Of a stretch of 64,000 nucleotides of DNA, positions 6,904-16,097 are shown piece by piece. How positions within the stretch are numbered: the stretch's first letter is position 1; every line of letters starts with the position of its first letter. The notes under the pieces were generated by a model. The model was not told the DNA's origin. It saw nothing but the letters and a program-made list of their open reading frames with translations, and did not search any database. A program made the translations under genes and the position numbers. This DNA is from JBAMOY01 sp037071015 (GTDB taxonomy: Bacteria; Bacillota_I; Bacilli_A; RF39; UBA660). The stretch spans positions 186,001 to 250,000 of the forward strand of contig JBAMOY010000001.1 in NCBI GenBank assembly GCA_037071015.1. The letters run 5' to 3'.

Positions 6904-8163
6904 ATGGAAAAAAATAAAAATGTTAAAGAAATAACTATAAAAATAGAAGGAAAAGTTTGGGAAGAAGCTATGGATAAAGCTTTTGTCGAAGCGAATAAAA
7001 AGGCTAAAATTGATGGTTTTCGTCCAGGTAAAGCTCCTAAAGACATCTTTTTAAAAAAGTATGGTAAAGAATCTTTATACTTTGATGCTGCCGATAAAGT
7101 AGTTGGTGAAGCATATGACAAAGTATTAAAAGATAATAAGGATTTAGAACTAGTTGCTCAACCAGAAGTTAATTTGAAATCTATTGATGAAAAAGGTGTC
7201 GAATTTATCTTTACACTAACTACTAAACCAGAGGTTATTTTAGGGAAATATAAAGGTTTAAAAGTAAAGAAAGATAAAGTCAGTGTTACTAAGAAAGAGA
7301 TTGAAGAAGCTATTGAACAAATGCGTAGCCGTTATGCTGAAAATGTTAGTAAAGATGGCAAAGTTGAAAATGGCGATATAGCTATTATCGATTTTGAAGG
7401 ATTTAAAGATGGTGTTGCTTTTGACGGTGGAAAAGGTGAAAATTATTCTTTAACAATTGGCTCTAATACTTTTATTCCAGGCTTTGAAGAGCAAATTATC
7501 GGAATGAATATAGGCGAAGAAAAGGATATCAATGTTACTTTCCCAGAAGATTATCACAGTGAAGAGTTAAAGGGACAACCTGTTGTTTTCAAAGTTAAAG
7601 TTAACGATATTAAAACGGTTGTTATTCCAGAATTAAATAAAGACTTTTTTGACGATTTAGGAATGGACGGAGTTGATTCTAAGGAGAGTTTAGAGCATCA
7701 ACTTGAAGAGACAATGAAAGCACGTAAAGAAATGGAAGCTGATAATAAATATATGGATGAGTTGTTAGCAGCAGCAGCTAAAGAAACTAAAATTGATCTT
7801 CCTGAAGTTATGATTGCCGAAGAACAACATCGTATGATTCATCAATATGAAGATAATTTAAAAATGCAAGGCTTAACTCTAGAACAATTTTATCAATTTA
7901 CTAATTCTGATGAACAAGCATTAAAGGATCAAATGCGTGAAGAGGCTACAAATCGTGTTACTTATCGTTTAATGTTAGAGGAAATAGCTAAAGCTGAAAA
8001 AATTAATATTTCAGATAAAGAAGCTGATGATGAGGCATCTAAATTAGCTGATAAATATCAAATGAAAAAAGATGAATTCTTAAAAATGTTTGGCGGACTT
8101 GAAATGATAAAATACGATTTACAAATGCGTCAGGCTATGGAAATTTTGAAGAGTGATAAATAA
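6904..8163 (+). CDS. tig: Trigger factor (ribosome-associated chaperone/PPIase)
   Basis: Trigger factor binds near the ribosome exit tunnel and shields nascent chains. The 419-residue protein has the ribosome-binding signature GFRPGKAPKDIF (about residues 39-50), a central FKBP-type domain (GDIAIIDFEGFKDGVAFDGG to KVKVNDIK, about 155-240) and a helical C-terminal chaperone domain rich in Lys/Glu. The length is near the usual 425-430. The gene has its own promoter, a near-consensus ribosome site and a terminator. In Bacillus it lies by clpX and lonB, whereas here its neighbours are a kinase-like gene and priA. Confidence 0.96.
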   Translation: MEKNKNVKEITIKIEGKVWEEAMDKAFVEANKKAKIDGFRPGKAPKDIFLKKYGKESLYFDAADKVVGEAYDKVLKDNKDLELVAQPEVNLKSIDEKGVEFIFTLTTKPEVILGKYKGLKVKKDKVSVTKKEIEEAIEQMRSRYAENVSKDGKVENGDIAIIDFEGFKDGVAFDGGKGENYSLTIGSNTFIPGFEEQIIGMNIGEEKDINVTFPEDYHSEELKGQPVVFKVKVNDIKTVVIPELNKDFFDDLGMDGVDSKESLEHQLEETMKARKEMEADNKYMDELLAAAAKETKIDLPEVMIAEEQHRMIHQYEDNLKMQGLTLEQFYQFTNSDEQALKDQMREEATNRVTYRLMLEEIAKAEKINISDKEADDEASKLADKYQMKKDEFLKMFGGLEMIKYDLQMRQAMEILKSDK

Positions 8164-8185
8164 AAGGAATTTAATTCCTTTTTTT
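8163..8185 (+). terminator. Terminator after tig
   Basis: AAAGGAA (8163-8169) pairs with TTCCTTT (8175-8181) across an AT-rich loop, followed by T residues. Confidence 0.8.
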
Positions 8186-8188
8186 GTA

Positions 8189-8197
8189 TGATATAAT
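8189..8197 (+). promoter_or_regulatory. Extended -10 promoter of priA
   Basis: TGATATAAT lies between the tig terminator and the AGGTGG ribosome site of priA. No good -35 is visible. Confidence 0.6.
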
Positions 8198-8212
8198 TAG
8201 ATAGGTGGTAAT

Positions 8213-10378
8213 ATGGTAGCAGAGGTATTGATTGAATTAAAGGCTAAGAATATTGCAAATACATTTACTTATTTGATTCCTAAACATCTCACTGTCGAAG
8301 TAGGGATGAGAGTTTTAGTTCCCTTTGGACGTCAAAAATTAGAAGGATTTGTATTGGCAATTAAAGATTTAATTGAAGTGGATTATAGGTTGAAGAATAT
8401 TATTGAATGTATTGATGATCATCCTATTTTAAACAATGAACAATTAGAAATTGGTCGTTATCTTCAAAATAAGACTTTATGCTCATTGATTACTTGTTAT
8501 CAAACTATGTTACCTAAAGCTTTAAAAGCGCAACATAAAACTCTTATTAATAAAAAATACATAAAGTATTTAGTTATAAATAATGATATTGAAGCTAAAT
8601 TTAGTAGTGATAAACAAAAAGAAATTTATGATTTAATTAAAGAAAAAAAACGAATAGAAAAAAGTGAAGCTAATATGATATCGTCTTCGAGTGTTAAAAC
8701 ATTATTAACTAAAGGAATTATTAAGGAAATGCAAGAGGAAACTTATCGTCTATCTAATAGTGTATCAAAAACTACTCAGGAAATGATTTTAAATGATGAA
8801 CAGCAAGTTGTTGTTGGAAAGGTTTTAGCGTCTTTAAATTGCTTTTCTCCATTTCTTTTATATGGTGTTACTGGAAGTGGTAAGACCGAAGTTTATATGC
8901 ATATCATTAAGGAAGTCATTAATAATGGTCAAGAAAGTTTATTGTTAGTTCCAGAAATTAGCTTAACACCACAAATTGTTCGTCTATTTAAAGAACGATT
9001 TGGGGATAAAATTGCCATTCTACATAGTAGACTTAGTGATGGTGAAAAGTATGATGAATGGCGCAAGATCGAACGGGGAGAAGTACAAATTGTTATCGGG
9101 GCTCGAAGTGCCATCTTTGCGCCTCTAACCAATATTGGTTGTATTATTATTGATGAAGAACATTCGGATACTTATAAGCAAGAAAATAATCCTAAATATA
9201 GCGCTATAGATGTCGCTATTTATCGCGCTAAATATCATTCGTGCCCGATTATTTTAGGTAGCGCTACACCTAAAATTGAAAGTTATACGCGAGCGAAACT
9301 AGGTGTTTATAAACTCCTTACTATGCGTAAACGAGTTAATAATAACCTGCCACAGACAAAATTAATTGACATGCAAAAAGAAATAAAAACAGGGAATCGT
9401 ATTTTATCAAGATTATTAATCGATAAAATAAATGAGAGATTGGATAATAAAGAACAAGTGATATTATTGTTGAATCGTCGTGGATATAATACGGTTATTA
9501 CTTGTCAAGAATGTGGTTATACACAAAAGTGCCCACATTGCGATATCCCTTTAACATATCATAAAAGTTCGAATACGATGCGGTGTCACTATTGTGGATA
9601 TGGTGATAAAAAAATGGTTATATGTCCAACTTGTCACTCAGACAATATTAATAATTTTGGTCTAGGTACTCAAAAATTAGAGGAAGAAATCATTAATTAT
9701 TTTAATACTAGTGTTGTTCGCATGGACGTTGACACCACTAGTAATAAAGGTGCTCATGAGAGGATTATAAATGATTTTAAAAATCAAAAATATAATATTT
9801 TAATCGGTACACAAATGATTGCTAAGGGTTTAGATTTCCCTCGGGTAACTTTGGTCGGCGTTTTAAATGGCGATGCTTCTTTAAATATTCCGGATTATCG
9901 TAGTGCTGAAAGAACTTTCTCTTTACTTAACCAAGTCGCGGGTCGGTCTGGCCGTGGTGCTTGGCCCGGCGAAGTAATTATTCAAGGGTTTAATGTCGAT
10001 CATTATAGCATTACTTTAGCTAGTCGTCACGATTATGAAACTTTTTACGAAGAAGAAATGAAAATTCGAAAAAAACTGTATTATCCGCCGTATTGTAATA
10101 TCTGTCTTATTCGTATTATGTCTAAAAAAAATGATATGGTTGTAGAAGAAAGTAATAAAATTGCTAATTATTTGAAAAAACATTTAGATCGTTCTATTAT
10201 TATTTTGGGACCTAGTAGTGCTAATGTTCCTAAAATAAATGATATTTACTATTATCAGATTATTCTTAAATATAAAGATACTAATCAGATTAAACCCGCT
10301 TTATTGTTTATTATACAGTCTTATCAGCAGAAACGACATGTCGATATAGATGTTGATTTTTGTCCTTATAAAATATAG
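8213..10378 (+). CDS. priA: Primosomal protein N' (replication restart helicase PriA)
   Basis: PriA recognises abandoned forks and reloads the replisome. The 721-residue protein has an N-terminal DNA-binding domain (to about 105), Walker A GVTGSGKTEVY near residue 217, the DEEH Walker B (IIDEEHSDTYKQ near 313) and SAT motif ILGSATPKIES. Eight cysteines form the zinc module: CQECGYTQKCPHC, then CHYCGYGDKKMVICPTC (about 432-480). Helicase motifs GTQMIAKGLDFP and QVAGRSGRG follow. All hallmark residues are present. It is followed within 50 bases by fmt, as in many Bacilli, where priA-def-fmt form an operon; def is absent here. Confidence 0.96.
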   Translation: MVAEVLIELKAKNIANTFTYLIPKHLTVEVGMRVLVPFGRQKLEGFVLAIKDLIEVDYRLKNIIECIDDHPILNNEQLEIGRYLQNKTLCSLITCYQTMLPKALKAQHKTLINKKYIKYLVINNDIEAKFSSDKQKEIYDLIKEKKRIEKSEANMISSSSVKTLLTKGIIKEMQEETYRLSNSVSKTTQEMILNDEQQVVVGKVLASLNCFSPFLLYGVTGSGKTEVYMHIIKEVINNGQESLLLVPEISLTPQIVRLFKERFGDKIAILHSRLSDGEKYDEWRKIERGEVQIVIGARSAIFAPLTNIGCIIIDEEHSDTYKQENNPKYSAIDVAIYRAKYHSCPIILGSATPKIESYTRAKLGVYKLLTMRKRVNNNLPQTKLIDMQKEIKTGNRILSRLLIDKINERLDNKEQVILLLNRRGYNTVITCQECGYTQKCPHCDIPLTYHKSSNTMRCHYCGYGDKKMVICPTCHSDNINNFGLGTQKLEEEIINYFNTSVVRMDVDTTSNKGAHERIINDFKNQKYNILIGTQMIAKGLDFPRVTLVGVLNGDASLNIPDYRSAERTFSLLNQVAGRSGRGAWPGEVIIQGFNVDHYSITLASRHDYETFYEEEMKIRKKLYYPPYCNICLIRIMSKKNDMVVEESNKIANYLKKHLDRSIIILGPSSANVPKINDIYYYQIILKYKDTNQIKPALLFIIQSYQQKRHVDIDVDFCPYKI

Positions 10379-10395
10379 TTGTTTCTTCTGTTTTA

Positions 10396-10404
10396 TGATA
10401 AAAT
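10396..10404 (+). promoter_or_regulatory. Possible extended -10 promoter before fmt
   Basis: TGATAAAAT precedes the fmt ribosome site. The upstream TTGTTT (10379) is only 14 bases from the -10 hexamer, so this is a weak candidate and fmt may also be read from priA. Confidence 0.4.
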
Positions 10405-10428
10405 ATATATATAATAGAGGTGAAAGTT

Positions 10429-11391
10429 ATGAATTTGGAAGATATTCAGGTTGAGAAAGAATTAAAAATTATTTTTATGGGAACACCAGAATTTAGTGTT
10501 CCAATTTTATCTGGCTTAATGGATAATTATGAAATTAGAGCGGTTGTTACACAACCTGATCGACAAGTGGGAAGAGGGGGAGATCTAAAGGCACCACCGG
10601 TTAAAGATTTGGCACTTCAAAAAGATATTTTGGTTTTGCAACCGGAACATATTAAAGATGCTGTTGAAGAAATATTAGATTTAAAACCCGATTTAATTAT
10701 TACTTGTGCTTATGGTCAGATTTTGCCACGTGAAATATTAAGAGCTCCACGTCTGGGCTGTATTAATGTTCACGCATCTTTATTACCCCGTTTAAGAGGT
10801 GGAGCACCTATTCATCGGGCGATTATGAATGGTTATAAGAAAACAGGTATTACTATTATGTACATGAGTTCTGGAATGGATGAAGGTGACATTATTAGTC
10901 AAAGTGAAATTGAGATTTTAGATACTGATACGGCTTCATCATTACACGACAAATTATCACTCATTGGTCGTGATCTATTACTTTCAACTTTACCACAGAT
11001 TATTGCAGGTACTAATGAGCGAATCGCTCAAGATAGTAGTAAAGCCACATATGGATTTAATATTAAAAGGGAAGATGAACGAATTGACTTTTCAAAAACG
11101 AAAAGAGAAATTTATAACCAAGTGCGGGGTCTTAATTCATGGCCAGGGGCTTATTGTCTATTCGAAGGCAAAGTTTTAAAGATTTGGCAATGTTATCAGA
11201 CAGATAATTTCTATCCTGATTTGTTTGACGGTCAAATAACTAATTTATATCAAGATGGTTTTGGTGTTAAAGTGCACAACGGAGAAATTGTCTTTACGGA
11301 AGTTCAACCAGAAGGAAAAAAGAAGATGTCGGCTGTGAGTTTTATCAATGGGAAAAATAAGCAAGAATTAATTGGTAAAATTTTGGATTAA
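10429..11391 (+). CDS. fmt: Methionyl-tRNA formyltransferase
   Basis: Fmt formylates initiator Met-tRNA using 10-formyl-THF. The ATG at 10429 follows AGAGGTG at a good distance; a GTG at 10420 would overlap that site. The protein (320 residues) has a short extra N-terminus before IIFMGTPEFSVPIL, the folate-site motif HASLLPRLRGGAPIHRAI (about residues 107-124), SGMDEGDII, and the C-terminal domain with YNQVRGLNSWPGAYC. These match the family throughout. The dozen or so residues preceding the usual start are unusual but in frame and followed by normal sequence. Confidence 0.95.
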   Translation: MNLEDIQVEKELKIIFMGTPEFSVPILSGLMDNYEIRAVVTQPDRQVGRGGDLKAPPVKDLALQKDILVLQPEHIKDAVEEILDLKPDLIITCAYGQILPREILRAPRLGCINVHASLLPRLRGGAPIHRAIMNGYKKTGITIMYMSSGMDEGDIISQSEIEILDTDTASSLHDKLSLIGRDLLLSTLPQIIAGTNERIAQDSSKATYGFNIKREDERIDFSKTKREIYNQVRGLNSWPGAYCLFEGKVLKIWQCYQTDNFYPDLFDGQITNLYQDGFGVKVHNGEIVFTEVQPEGKKKMSAVSFINGKNKQELIGKILD

Positions 11392-11399
11392 GAGGGTTT

Positions 11400-12062
11400 A
11401 TGAAGTTTGTGGAATTTTGGAATCTGGTTAAAGAAGCTTGGAGAGATCCACGTAAAAAAGCTATTATCAAATTAAGTGTTTATATGGTCTTTTTTCTGGT
11501 GGTAATTTTAATGATAAAAGGTAGTCGGTCATTACCTAATCTAGATGAATCACCTAAGATTGATAATAATTATCGTTTCACTTATACATTAAATGATAAT
11601 ATTATTGTTAATGGTAATTATGATCAGGATATTATTAGATACGAGCTAGAGACACAGGTTTATTATATCTATGATAATATATATTATAAATTAGTTGACA
11701 ATACTTTAGTAAATAATGTAAGTCCAGGTCTTAAAATTGATAAATTTCTTTTGAATCAGTTAGAATCATATTTATCTAATTCAGAAGAGTTATATAAAAC
11801 AGAGTTTAAAGATGGTAGTATAAAAAAAGGTTATCAAATGACGGTGGAAAATTTCGCTTTTATATATGATAATAAAGAAATCATTGACAAAAATTACATT
11901 GATTTTAGTGTTACTACTAGCGATAATCAAGTAGTTGAAATAATGTTTAATTTAACTCCTTATTTTAGAAATTATTATAATATTCAAAGTGACTATAATC
12001 TTAAGATATCATTTAGTGATTTTAATTCGGCTGACAAACTTGAGTTAAATTTTAGTAAATAA
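11400..12062 (+). CDS. Unrecognised single-pass membrane protein
   Basis: I do not recognise this 220-residue protein. It has a basic, tryptophan-containing N-terminus (FWNLVKEAWRDPRKKAIIK), one membrane segment (about residues 23-39) and an extracytoplasmic domain rich in Asn, Tyr and Asp without cysteines. AAGAGGG lies eight bases after the fmt stop, so it is co-transcribed with fmt. The topology is that of an anchored secreted domain, but nothing suggests an enzyme. It may be a lineage-specific envelope protein. Confidence 0.75.
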   Translation: MKFVEFWNLVKEAWRDPRKKAIIKLSVYMVFFLVVILMIKGSRSLPNLDESPKIDNNYRFTYTLNDNIIVNGNYDQDIIRYELETQVYYIYDNIYYKLVDNTLVNNVSPGLKIDKFLLNQLESYLSNSEELYKTEFKDGSIKKGYQMTVENFAFIYDNKEIIDKNYIDFSVTTSDNQVVEIMFNLTPYFRNYYNIQSDYNLKISFSDFNSADKLELNFSK

Positions 12063-12117
12063 CTTGAACTTATTTTTTAATTATGATATTCTCATACTAT
12101 AATATTAGGAGGTAGTT

Positions 12118-12423
12118 ATGGACGTAGTAATTATAATGATTATTTTAGGATGTGTTGTATTTTTCTTTAAACGAACATTTAGTGGGTTTGTTTATGCGGT
12201 TGGTGCTGTTGATATTTTTCTACGGCTATTAGCCTTTTTAAAAATTAATTTATTATCAGGAGAGATTTCTAATTTTATAAGTGCCTATTTACCAACATCG
12301 ATACCATCTTTAATAAATAAATATACTAATGGAGGCTTTAATACTTTTCTAATTTGGATTTATGTAGGTATTATGGTTGTCTTCGAATTTTATATAATCA
12401 GAACATTTATCAAAAAGAGATAA
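12118..12423 (+). CDS. Small unrecognised membrane protein
   Basis: The 101-residue protein consists almost wholly of hydrophobic stretches (about residues 3-18, 21-40 and 75-97), consistent with three membrane segments, and ends in KKR. TAGGAGGTAG is a strong ribosome site. The coding end forms half of a terminator hairpin. I cannot assign a function. Its place just before ruvA suggests conserved neighbourhood rather than a shared job, since ruvA has its own promoter. Confidence 0.75.
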   Translation: MDVVIIMIILGCVVFFFKRTFSGFVYAVGAVDIFLRLLAFLKINLLSGEISNFISAYLPTSIPSLINKYTNGGFNTFLIWIYVGIMVVFEFYIIRTFIKKR

Positions 12424-12433
12424 ATGTTTTTTC
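12402..12433 (+). terminator. Terminator overlapping the end of the small membrane protein gene
   Basis: AACATTTATC (12402-12411) pairs with GATAAATGTT (12419-12428) and is followed by TTTT. The 5' arm is inside the coding sequence. Confidence 0.8.
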
Positions 12434-12469
12434 AAAATCGTGCTTGCAAACAAATGTTTACTTTTAGTG

Positions 12470-12478
12470 TGATATAAT
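12470..12478 (+). promoter_or_regulatory. Extended -10 promoter of ruvAB
   Basis: TGATATAAT, preceded by TG in TGTGATATAAT, lies 22 bases before the ruvA start. A possible TTGCAA (12444) is too far to be a normal -35. Confidence 0.55.
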
Positions 12479-12500
12479 GTATAATTAAAATGGTGATATA

Positions 12501-13058
12501 ATGTACGAATATATGAAGGGAACAGTAACTGATATCGAAAGTGATTATATTGTTTTAGAGAACAATCAAATTGGATATTTAATTTATACAGCTAATCCCT
12601 ATAGTTTTAATTTAAATACAGAATATAAAGTATATCTTTATCAACAAATAAAAGAAGATGAAAATACTTTATATGGATTTAAAAACAAAGAAGAAAAAAA
12701 ATTATTTTTAAAGTTAATTGGTGTTAAAGGTTTAGGCTGTAAGATGGCTTTGCCGATGTTAGCAACAGGATCTATCGATGGTATCGTTGATGCAATTGAA
12801 AGAGAAAACATTTTGTATTTAAAGAAGTTTCCTAAAATTGGTGATAAAGTGGCTCGGCAAATTATTTTAGATTTGAAAGGAAAATTAGTAATTGCTCCTA
12901 AAGATAATGTCGATGTCACTAATTGCTCCGAATTAGTTGATGCTTTACAGGCTTTGGGCTATAAAAATAGTGAGATAAATAAAGTGATACCCCTTGTAAA
13001 TGTAAGTTTAAGTGTTGAAGAGCAAATTAAGGAAGCGTTGAAGTTGCTTTTAAAATAG
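12501..13058 (+). CDS. ruvA: Holliday junction DNA helicase subunit RuvA
   Basis: RuvA binds four-way junctions and loads RuvB. The 185-residue protein has an N-terminal OB domain (MYEYMKGTVTDIESDYIVLENNQIGY), two helix-hairpin-helix motifs (LIGVKGLGCKMAL and FPKIGDKVARQIILDLKGK) and the C-terminal RuvB-contacting domain (ELVDALQALGYKNSEINKV). It is slightly shorter than the typical 190-205, mainly in the linker. ruvB follows after 18 bases with a GGAGGAGT ribosome site. Confidence 0.96.
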   Translation: MYEYMKGTVTDIESDYIVLENNQIGYLIYTANPYSFNLNTEYKVYLYQQIKEDENTLYGFKNKEEKKLFLKLIGVKGLGCKMALPMLATGSIDGIVDAIERENILYLKKFPKIGDKVARQIILDLKGKLVIAPKDNVDVTNCSELVDALQALGYKNSEINKVIPLVNVSLSVEEQIKEALKLLLK

Positions 13059-13076
13059 TGAATGGAGGAGTGCTAA

Positions 13077-14075
13077 ATGGATGAACGTGTTATAACTAAT
13101 CATGAATTAGCGGAGGATAACTTTGAAAAAACAATTCGCCCAGATAGTATTGATGAATATATTGGTCAAACGGCAGTTAAAGAAAATTTAAATGTTTTTA
13201 TTAAAGCTGCTAAAATGCGGGAAGAAGCTCTTGATCATGTTTTGCTGTATGGACCGCCAGGTTTAGGGAAAACAACTTTAGCTTTTATTATTGCTAATGA
13301 AATGGGAACTAATATTAAGACGACGAGTGGACCAGCTATTGAAAAAAGTGGTGACTTGGCAGCTATTTTGTCAACGTTAGAGCCAGGAGATGTCTTATTT
13401 ATTGATGAGATTCATCGTATTCCTCGCTATATTGAAGAAATCCTATATTCGGCCATGGAGGATTTCACTTTAGATATAATTGTAGGAAATGAAGCCTCTA
13501 GTCGTAATATTAAAATAGACTTACCACCATTTACTTTAGTGGGAGCAACCACTAGAGCTGGTGATTTAACAGGACCGATGCGGGATCGCTTTGGGATTAT
13601 TTCTAAACTAAATTATTATACAGTAGACGAATTGACTGAAATAGTGAAACGGACAGGTCGTGTATTAGAATGTGATGTTGATGAAGCCGCCGCTGTTGAA
13701 TTAGCTAAAAGAAGTCGTGGAACACCGCGAATTGCTAATCGTCTATTTAAAAGGGTACGTGACTTTGCATTGGTAATGGGAAATGGTTATATCAATTTAG
13801 ATATTACTAAATTAGCCTTGGATCGTTTAAAAGTTGATTCAATAGGTTTAGATGAAACAGACTATAATTTATTAAGGGCTATTATTGAAAAGTTTAATGG
13901 TGGTCCAGTTGGAATTGAAGCAATTGCTTCTTCAATTGGTGAAGAGCAAACGACAATTGAAGATGTCTATGAACCATATTTGCTTCAAATGGGATTGCTT
14001 AAAAGAACTACGAGGGGTCGGGTCGTTACTGATAAGGCCTATCAGCACTTAAATATTACCAAGGGAGAATTATAG
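13077..14075 (+). CDS. ruvB: Holliday junction branch migration ATPase RuvB
   Basis: RuvB is the hexameric AAA+ motor for branch migration. The 332 residues contain IRPDSIDEYIGQ, Walker A GPPGLGKTTLA, Walker B LFIDEIHR, sensor 1 GATTRAGDL, the arginine-finger region GPMRDRFG, sensor 2 GTPRIANRL and a C-terminal winged helix (GGPVGIEAIA; KRTTRGRVVTDKAY). Length and motifs are fully typical. The stop overlaps the GTG start of the next gene by one base. Confidence 0.98.
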   Translation: MDERVITNHELAEDNFEKTIRPDSIDEYIGQTAVKENLNVFIKAAKMREEALDHVLLYGPPGLGKTTLAFIIANEMGTNIKTTSGPAIEKSGDLAAILSTLEPGDVLFIDEIHRIPRYIEEILYSAMEDFTLDIIVGNEASSRNIKIDLPPFTLVGATTRAGDLTGPMRDRFGIISKLNYYTVDELTEIVKRTGRVLECDVDEAAAVELAKRSRGTPRIANRLFKRVRDFALVMGNGYINLDITKLALDRLKVDSIGLDETDYNLLRAIIEKFNGGPVGIEAIASSIGEEQTTIEDVYEPYLLQMGLLKRTTRGRVVTDKAYQHLNITKGEL

Positions 14076-14692
14076 TGAACAAAGAACAAATTTTTTATGA
14101 TATCAATACTTTAAAACAAAAAATTATAGAATTATTTGCTTTAGAATATGGGGATATTCCTTCTAGAGATGAATTAATTAAATTTGGTAGTTTAGATCAA
14201 ATGAAAAGTAAACCATTACGTTTGCGTAATCATTTTTTACGGTCTGCCTCAAAAATTTACAATAATTATTCTAATAAAGAAATTATTGACTATATTTTGA
14301 CTTTAAGTCATCTTACTATTAATAATTATCCGATTATGAAATTTTGCGATAATGAATCACTATTGATATTATATAATGTTTATAGTGGGCTGTTAACTGA
14401 TGATTATGAAAAATATAATAAGATAATGGATAAACGAAGAATTATGTCATCTTTAGTATCAAAAATAAATAATATTGTTGGCTATGAAGGTTGGGAACGC
14501 CGTAAAGTAGTAACTAGAAGTATCTGTAATCAATTTATTAAAAGATATGAACAGTTGTTACAGTCTGGAATGGAATTTTCCAAAATCTTATCAACCATAC
14601 CAAAAGAAATTGATTCTTTTATATGTGTTGGTCATAAATTAGATTTAGGAGAGTCAATAACTGATATTCCGTTAATTAAAAATAAGAGATAG
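14075..14692 (+). CDS. Unrecognised protein coupled to ruvB
   Basis: This 205-residue protein starts at a GTG overlapping the ruvB stop (TAGTG) with AAGGGAG upstream, so it is translationally coupled. It is soluble and helix-rich, with no cysteine pairs or nucleotide-binding motif. A basic patch KPLRLRNHFLRSASK and WERRKVVTRS could bind nucleic acid, but this is only a guess. No family is recognised. The coupling to ruvB hints at a DNA-related role, although Bacilli often place unrelated genes here. Confidence 0.7.
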   Translation: MNKEQIFYDINTLKQKIIELFALEYGDIPSRDELIKFGSLDQMKSKPLRLRNHFLRSASKIYNNYSNKEIIDYILTLSHLTINNYPIMKFCDNESLLILYNVYSGLLTDDYEKYNKIMDKRRIMSSLVSKINNIVGYEGWERRKVVTRSICNQFIKRYEQLLQSGMEFSKILSTIPKEIDSFICVGHKLDLGESITDIPLIKNKR

Positions 14693-14707
14693 CGTTATCT
14701 CTTTTTA
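14684..14707 (+). terminator. Terminator after ruvB-linked gene
   Basis: AAGAGATA (14684-14691) pairs with TATCTCTT (14696-14703), followed by TTTT. It overlaps the stop codon. Confidence 0.8.
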
Positions 14708-14709
14708 TT

Positions 14710-14718
14710 TGATATAAT
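14710..14718 (+). promoter_or_regulatory. Extended -10 promoter of queA
   Basis: TGATATAAT comes directly after the preceding terminator and before the GGAAGTG ribosome site of queA. Confidence 0.6.
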
Positions 14719-14742
14719 ATAAAAAGTTTGGAAGTGAAAGTT

Positions 14743-15768
14743 ATGAAAACATCGGATTTTAATTTTGAATTACCCTCACATTTAATTGCTCAGACACCGT
14801 TAGCGCAAAGAGATGCTTCGCGCATGTTAGTGTTGGACAAAAAAACAGGATCTATTGAACATCGTCATTTTACCGACATTCTTGATTATTTAAACAAAGA
14901 TGATGTTTTAGTTGTTAATGATACTAAGGTTATCCCTGCACGGTTATTTGGAGTTAAAGAAGATACACACGCTGTTATTGAAATTTTAATGCTTAAAGAT
15001 ATTGGCGATAATACGTGGGAGTGTTTAGTTAAACCTGCAAAGAGAATTAAAGAGGGAACTGTTGTTTCTTTTGGTGATGGTTTGCTTAAAGCTGAATGTA
15101 TTTCAATTAAGGAAGATGGCATTAGAGTTTTTAAATTGCTCTATGAAGGAATTTTATATGAAATTTTAGATGTATTGGGTGAAATGCCACTTCCACCTTA
15201 TATTCATGAAAAATTAGAGGATAAAAATCGATATCAAACTGTATACGCTAAAAATATTGGTAGTGCGGCAGCACCAACTGCGGGATTACATTTTACTGAT
15301 GATTTGTTACAAAAAATTGAAGCTAAAGGGGTAAAAATAGTGTATATAACTTTACATGTTGGTTTAGGGACTTTTAGACCAGTGAATGTTGAAGATATCA
15401 ATAATCATAAAATGCATAGTGAATTTTATATGATGAACAAAGTGAGTTCAAATATTTTAAATAATGCGAAGAAAAATCATCATCGTATTATTAGTGTTGG
15501 AACAACCTCTACAAGAACTTTAGAGACTATCATGGGTCTTTATGGAGAATTTAAAGAGTGTAGTGGTTGGACGGACATCTTTATATATCCTGGTTATGAA
15601 TTTAAAGCTATCGATGCTTTAATAACTAATTTTCATTTGCCTAAATCTACACTAGTAATGCTTGTAAGTGCTTTAGCTGGAAAAGATAATATTTTACATG
15701 CTTACAAAGAGGCAGTTAATGAAGAATATCGCTTTTTCTCATTTGGGGACAGTATGTTTATAAAGTAA
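14743..15768 (+). CDS. queA: S-adenosylmethionine:tRNA ribosyltransferase-isomerase QueA
   Basis: QueA transfers the ribosyl group of SAM to preQ1-modified tRNA, giving epoxyqueuosine. From the ATG at 14743 (GGAAGTG upstream) the 341-residue protein shows FELPSHLIAQTPLAQRDASRM, VVNDTKVIPARLFG, GEMPLPPYIHE, AAPTAGLHFT, THVGLGTF-type YITLHVGLGTFRPV, and TSTRTLE. These are the standard family blocks. No tgt or queuosine synthesis genes are nearby, but ruvA-ruvB-queA is a common Bacilli order. Confidence 0.96.
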   Translation: MKTSDFNFELPSHLIAQTPLAQRDASRMLVLDKKTGSIEHRHFTDILDYLNKDDVLVVNDTKVIPARLFGVKEDTHAVIEILMLKDIGDNTWECLVKPAKRIKEGTVVSFGDGLLKAECISIKEDGIRVFKLLYEGILYEILDVLGEMPLPPYIHEKLEDKNRYQTVYAKNIGSAAAPTAGLHFTDDLLQKIEAKGVKIVYITLHVGLGTFRPVNVEDINNHKMHSEFYMMNKVSSNILNNAKKNHHRIISVGTTSTRTLETIMGLYGEFKECSGWTDIFIYPGYEFKAIDALITNFHLPKSTLVMLVSALAGKDNILHAYKEAVNEEYRFFSFGDSMFIK

Positions 15769-15785
15769 GGAGTTTTTGGGGGAAT

Positions 15786-16097
15786 ATGGAAGAAGAAATT
15801 ACTTTAGAGGAATATATTGAAAATTACAATACAGCTATTTATAATTTATATCCGAAATTCTTTGATTATTTAAATTATATAAATATGTCTGCTAACAATA
15901 TTAATTGGATGGGTGAACAGTTATTTAAAGATTATATACAAATAGAAGATTTATATGCTTATTTTAATATAGATAGTTTAATAAATAGTAATAGTGCATT
16001 GGCTAAATTGTCGGATGATATTTATGAAGATGTTAGTGAATTATTAAATAATGATAGAATAGTTTATCATAAGAAAATAGGTGAAACATGGTCATAG
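15786..16097 (+). CDS. Small acidic unrecognised protein overlapping miaA
   Basis: The 103-residue protein is acidic and rich in Asn, Ile and Tyr, with no signal peptide or motif I recognise. GGAGTTTTTGGGGG lies just before the ATG. It overlaps the miaA start by 10 bases, so expression is coupled to miaA. The codon use looks like the rest of the genome. The function is unknown. Confidence 0.65.
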   Translation: MEEEITLEEYIENYNTAIYNLYPKFFDYLNYINMSANNINWMGEQLFKDYIQIEDLYAYFNIDSLINSNSALAKLSDDIYEDVSELLNNDRIVYHKKIGETWS

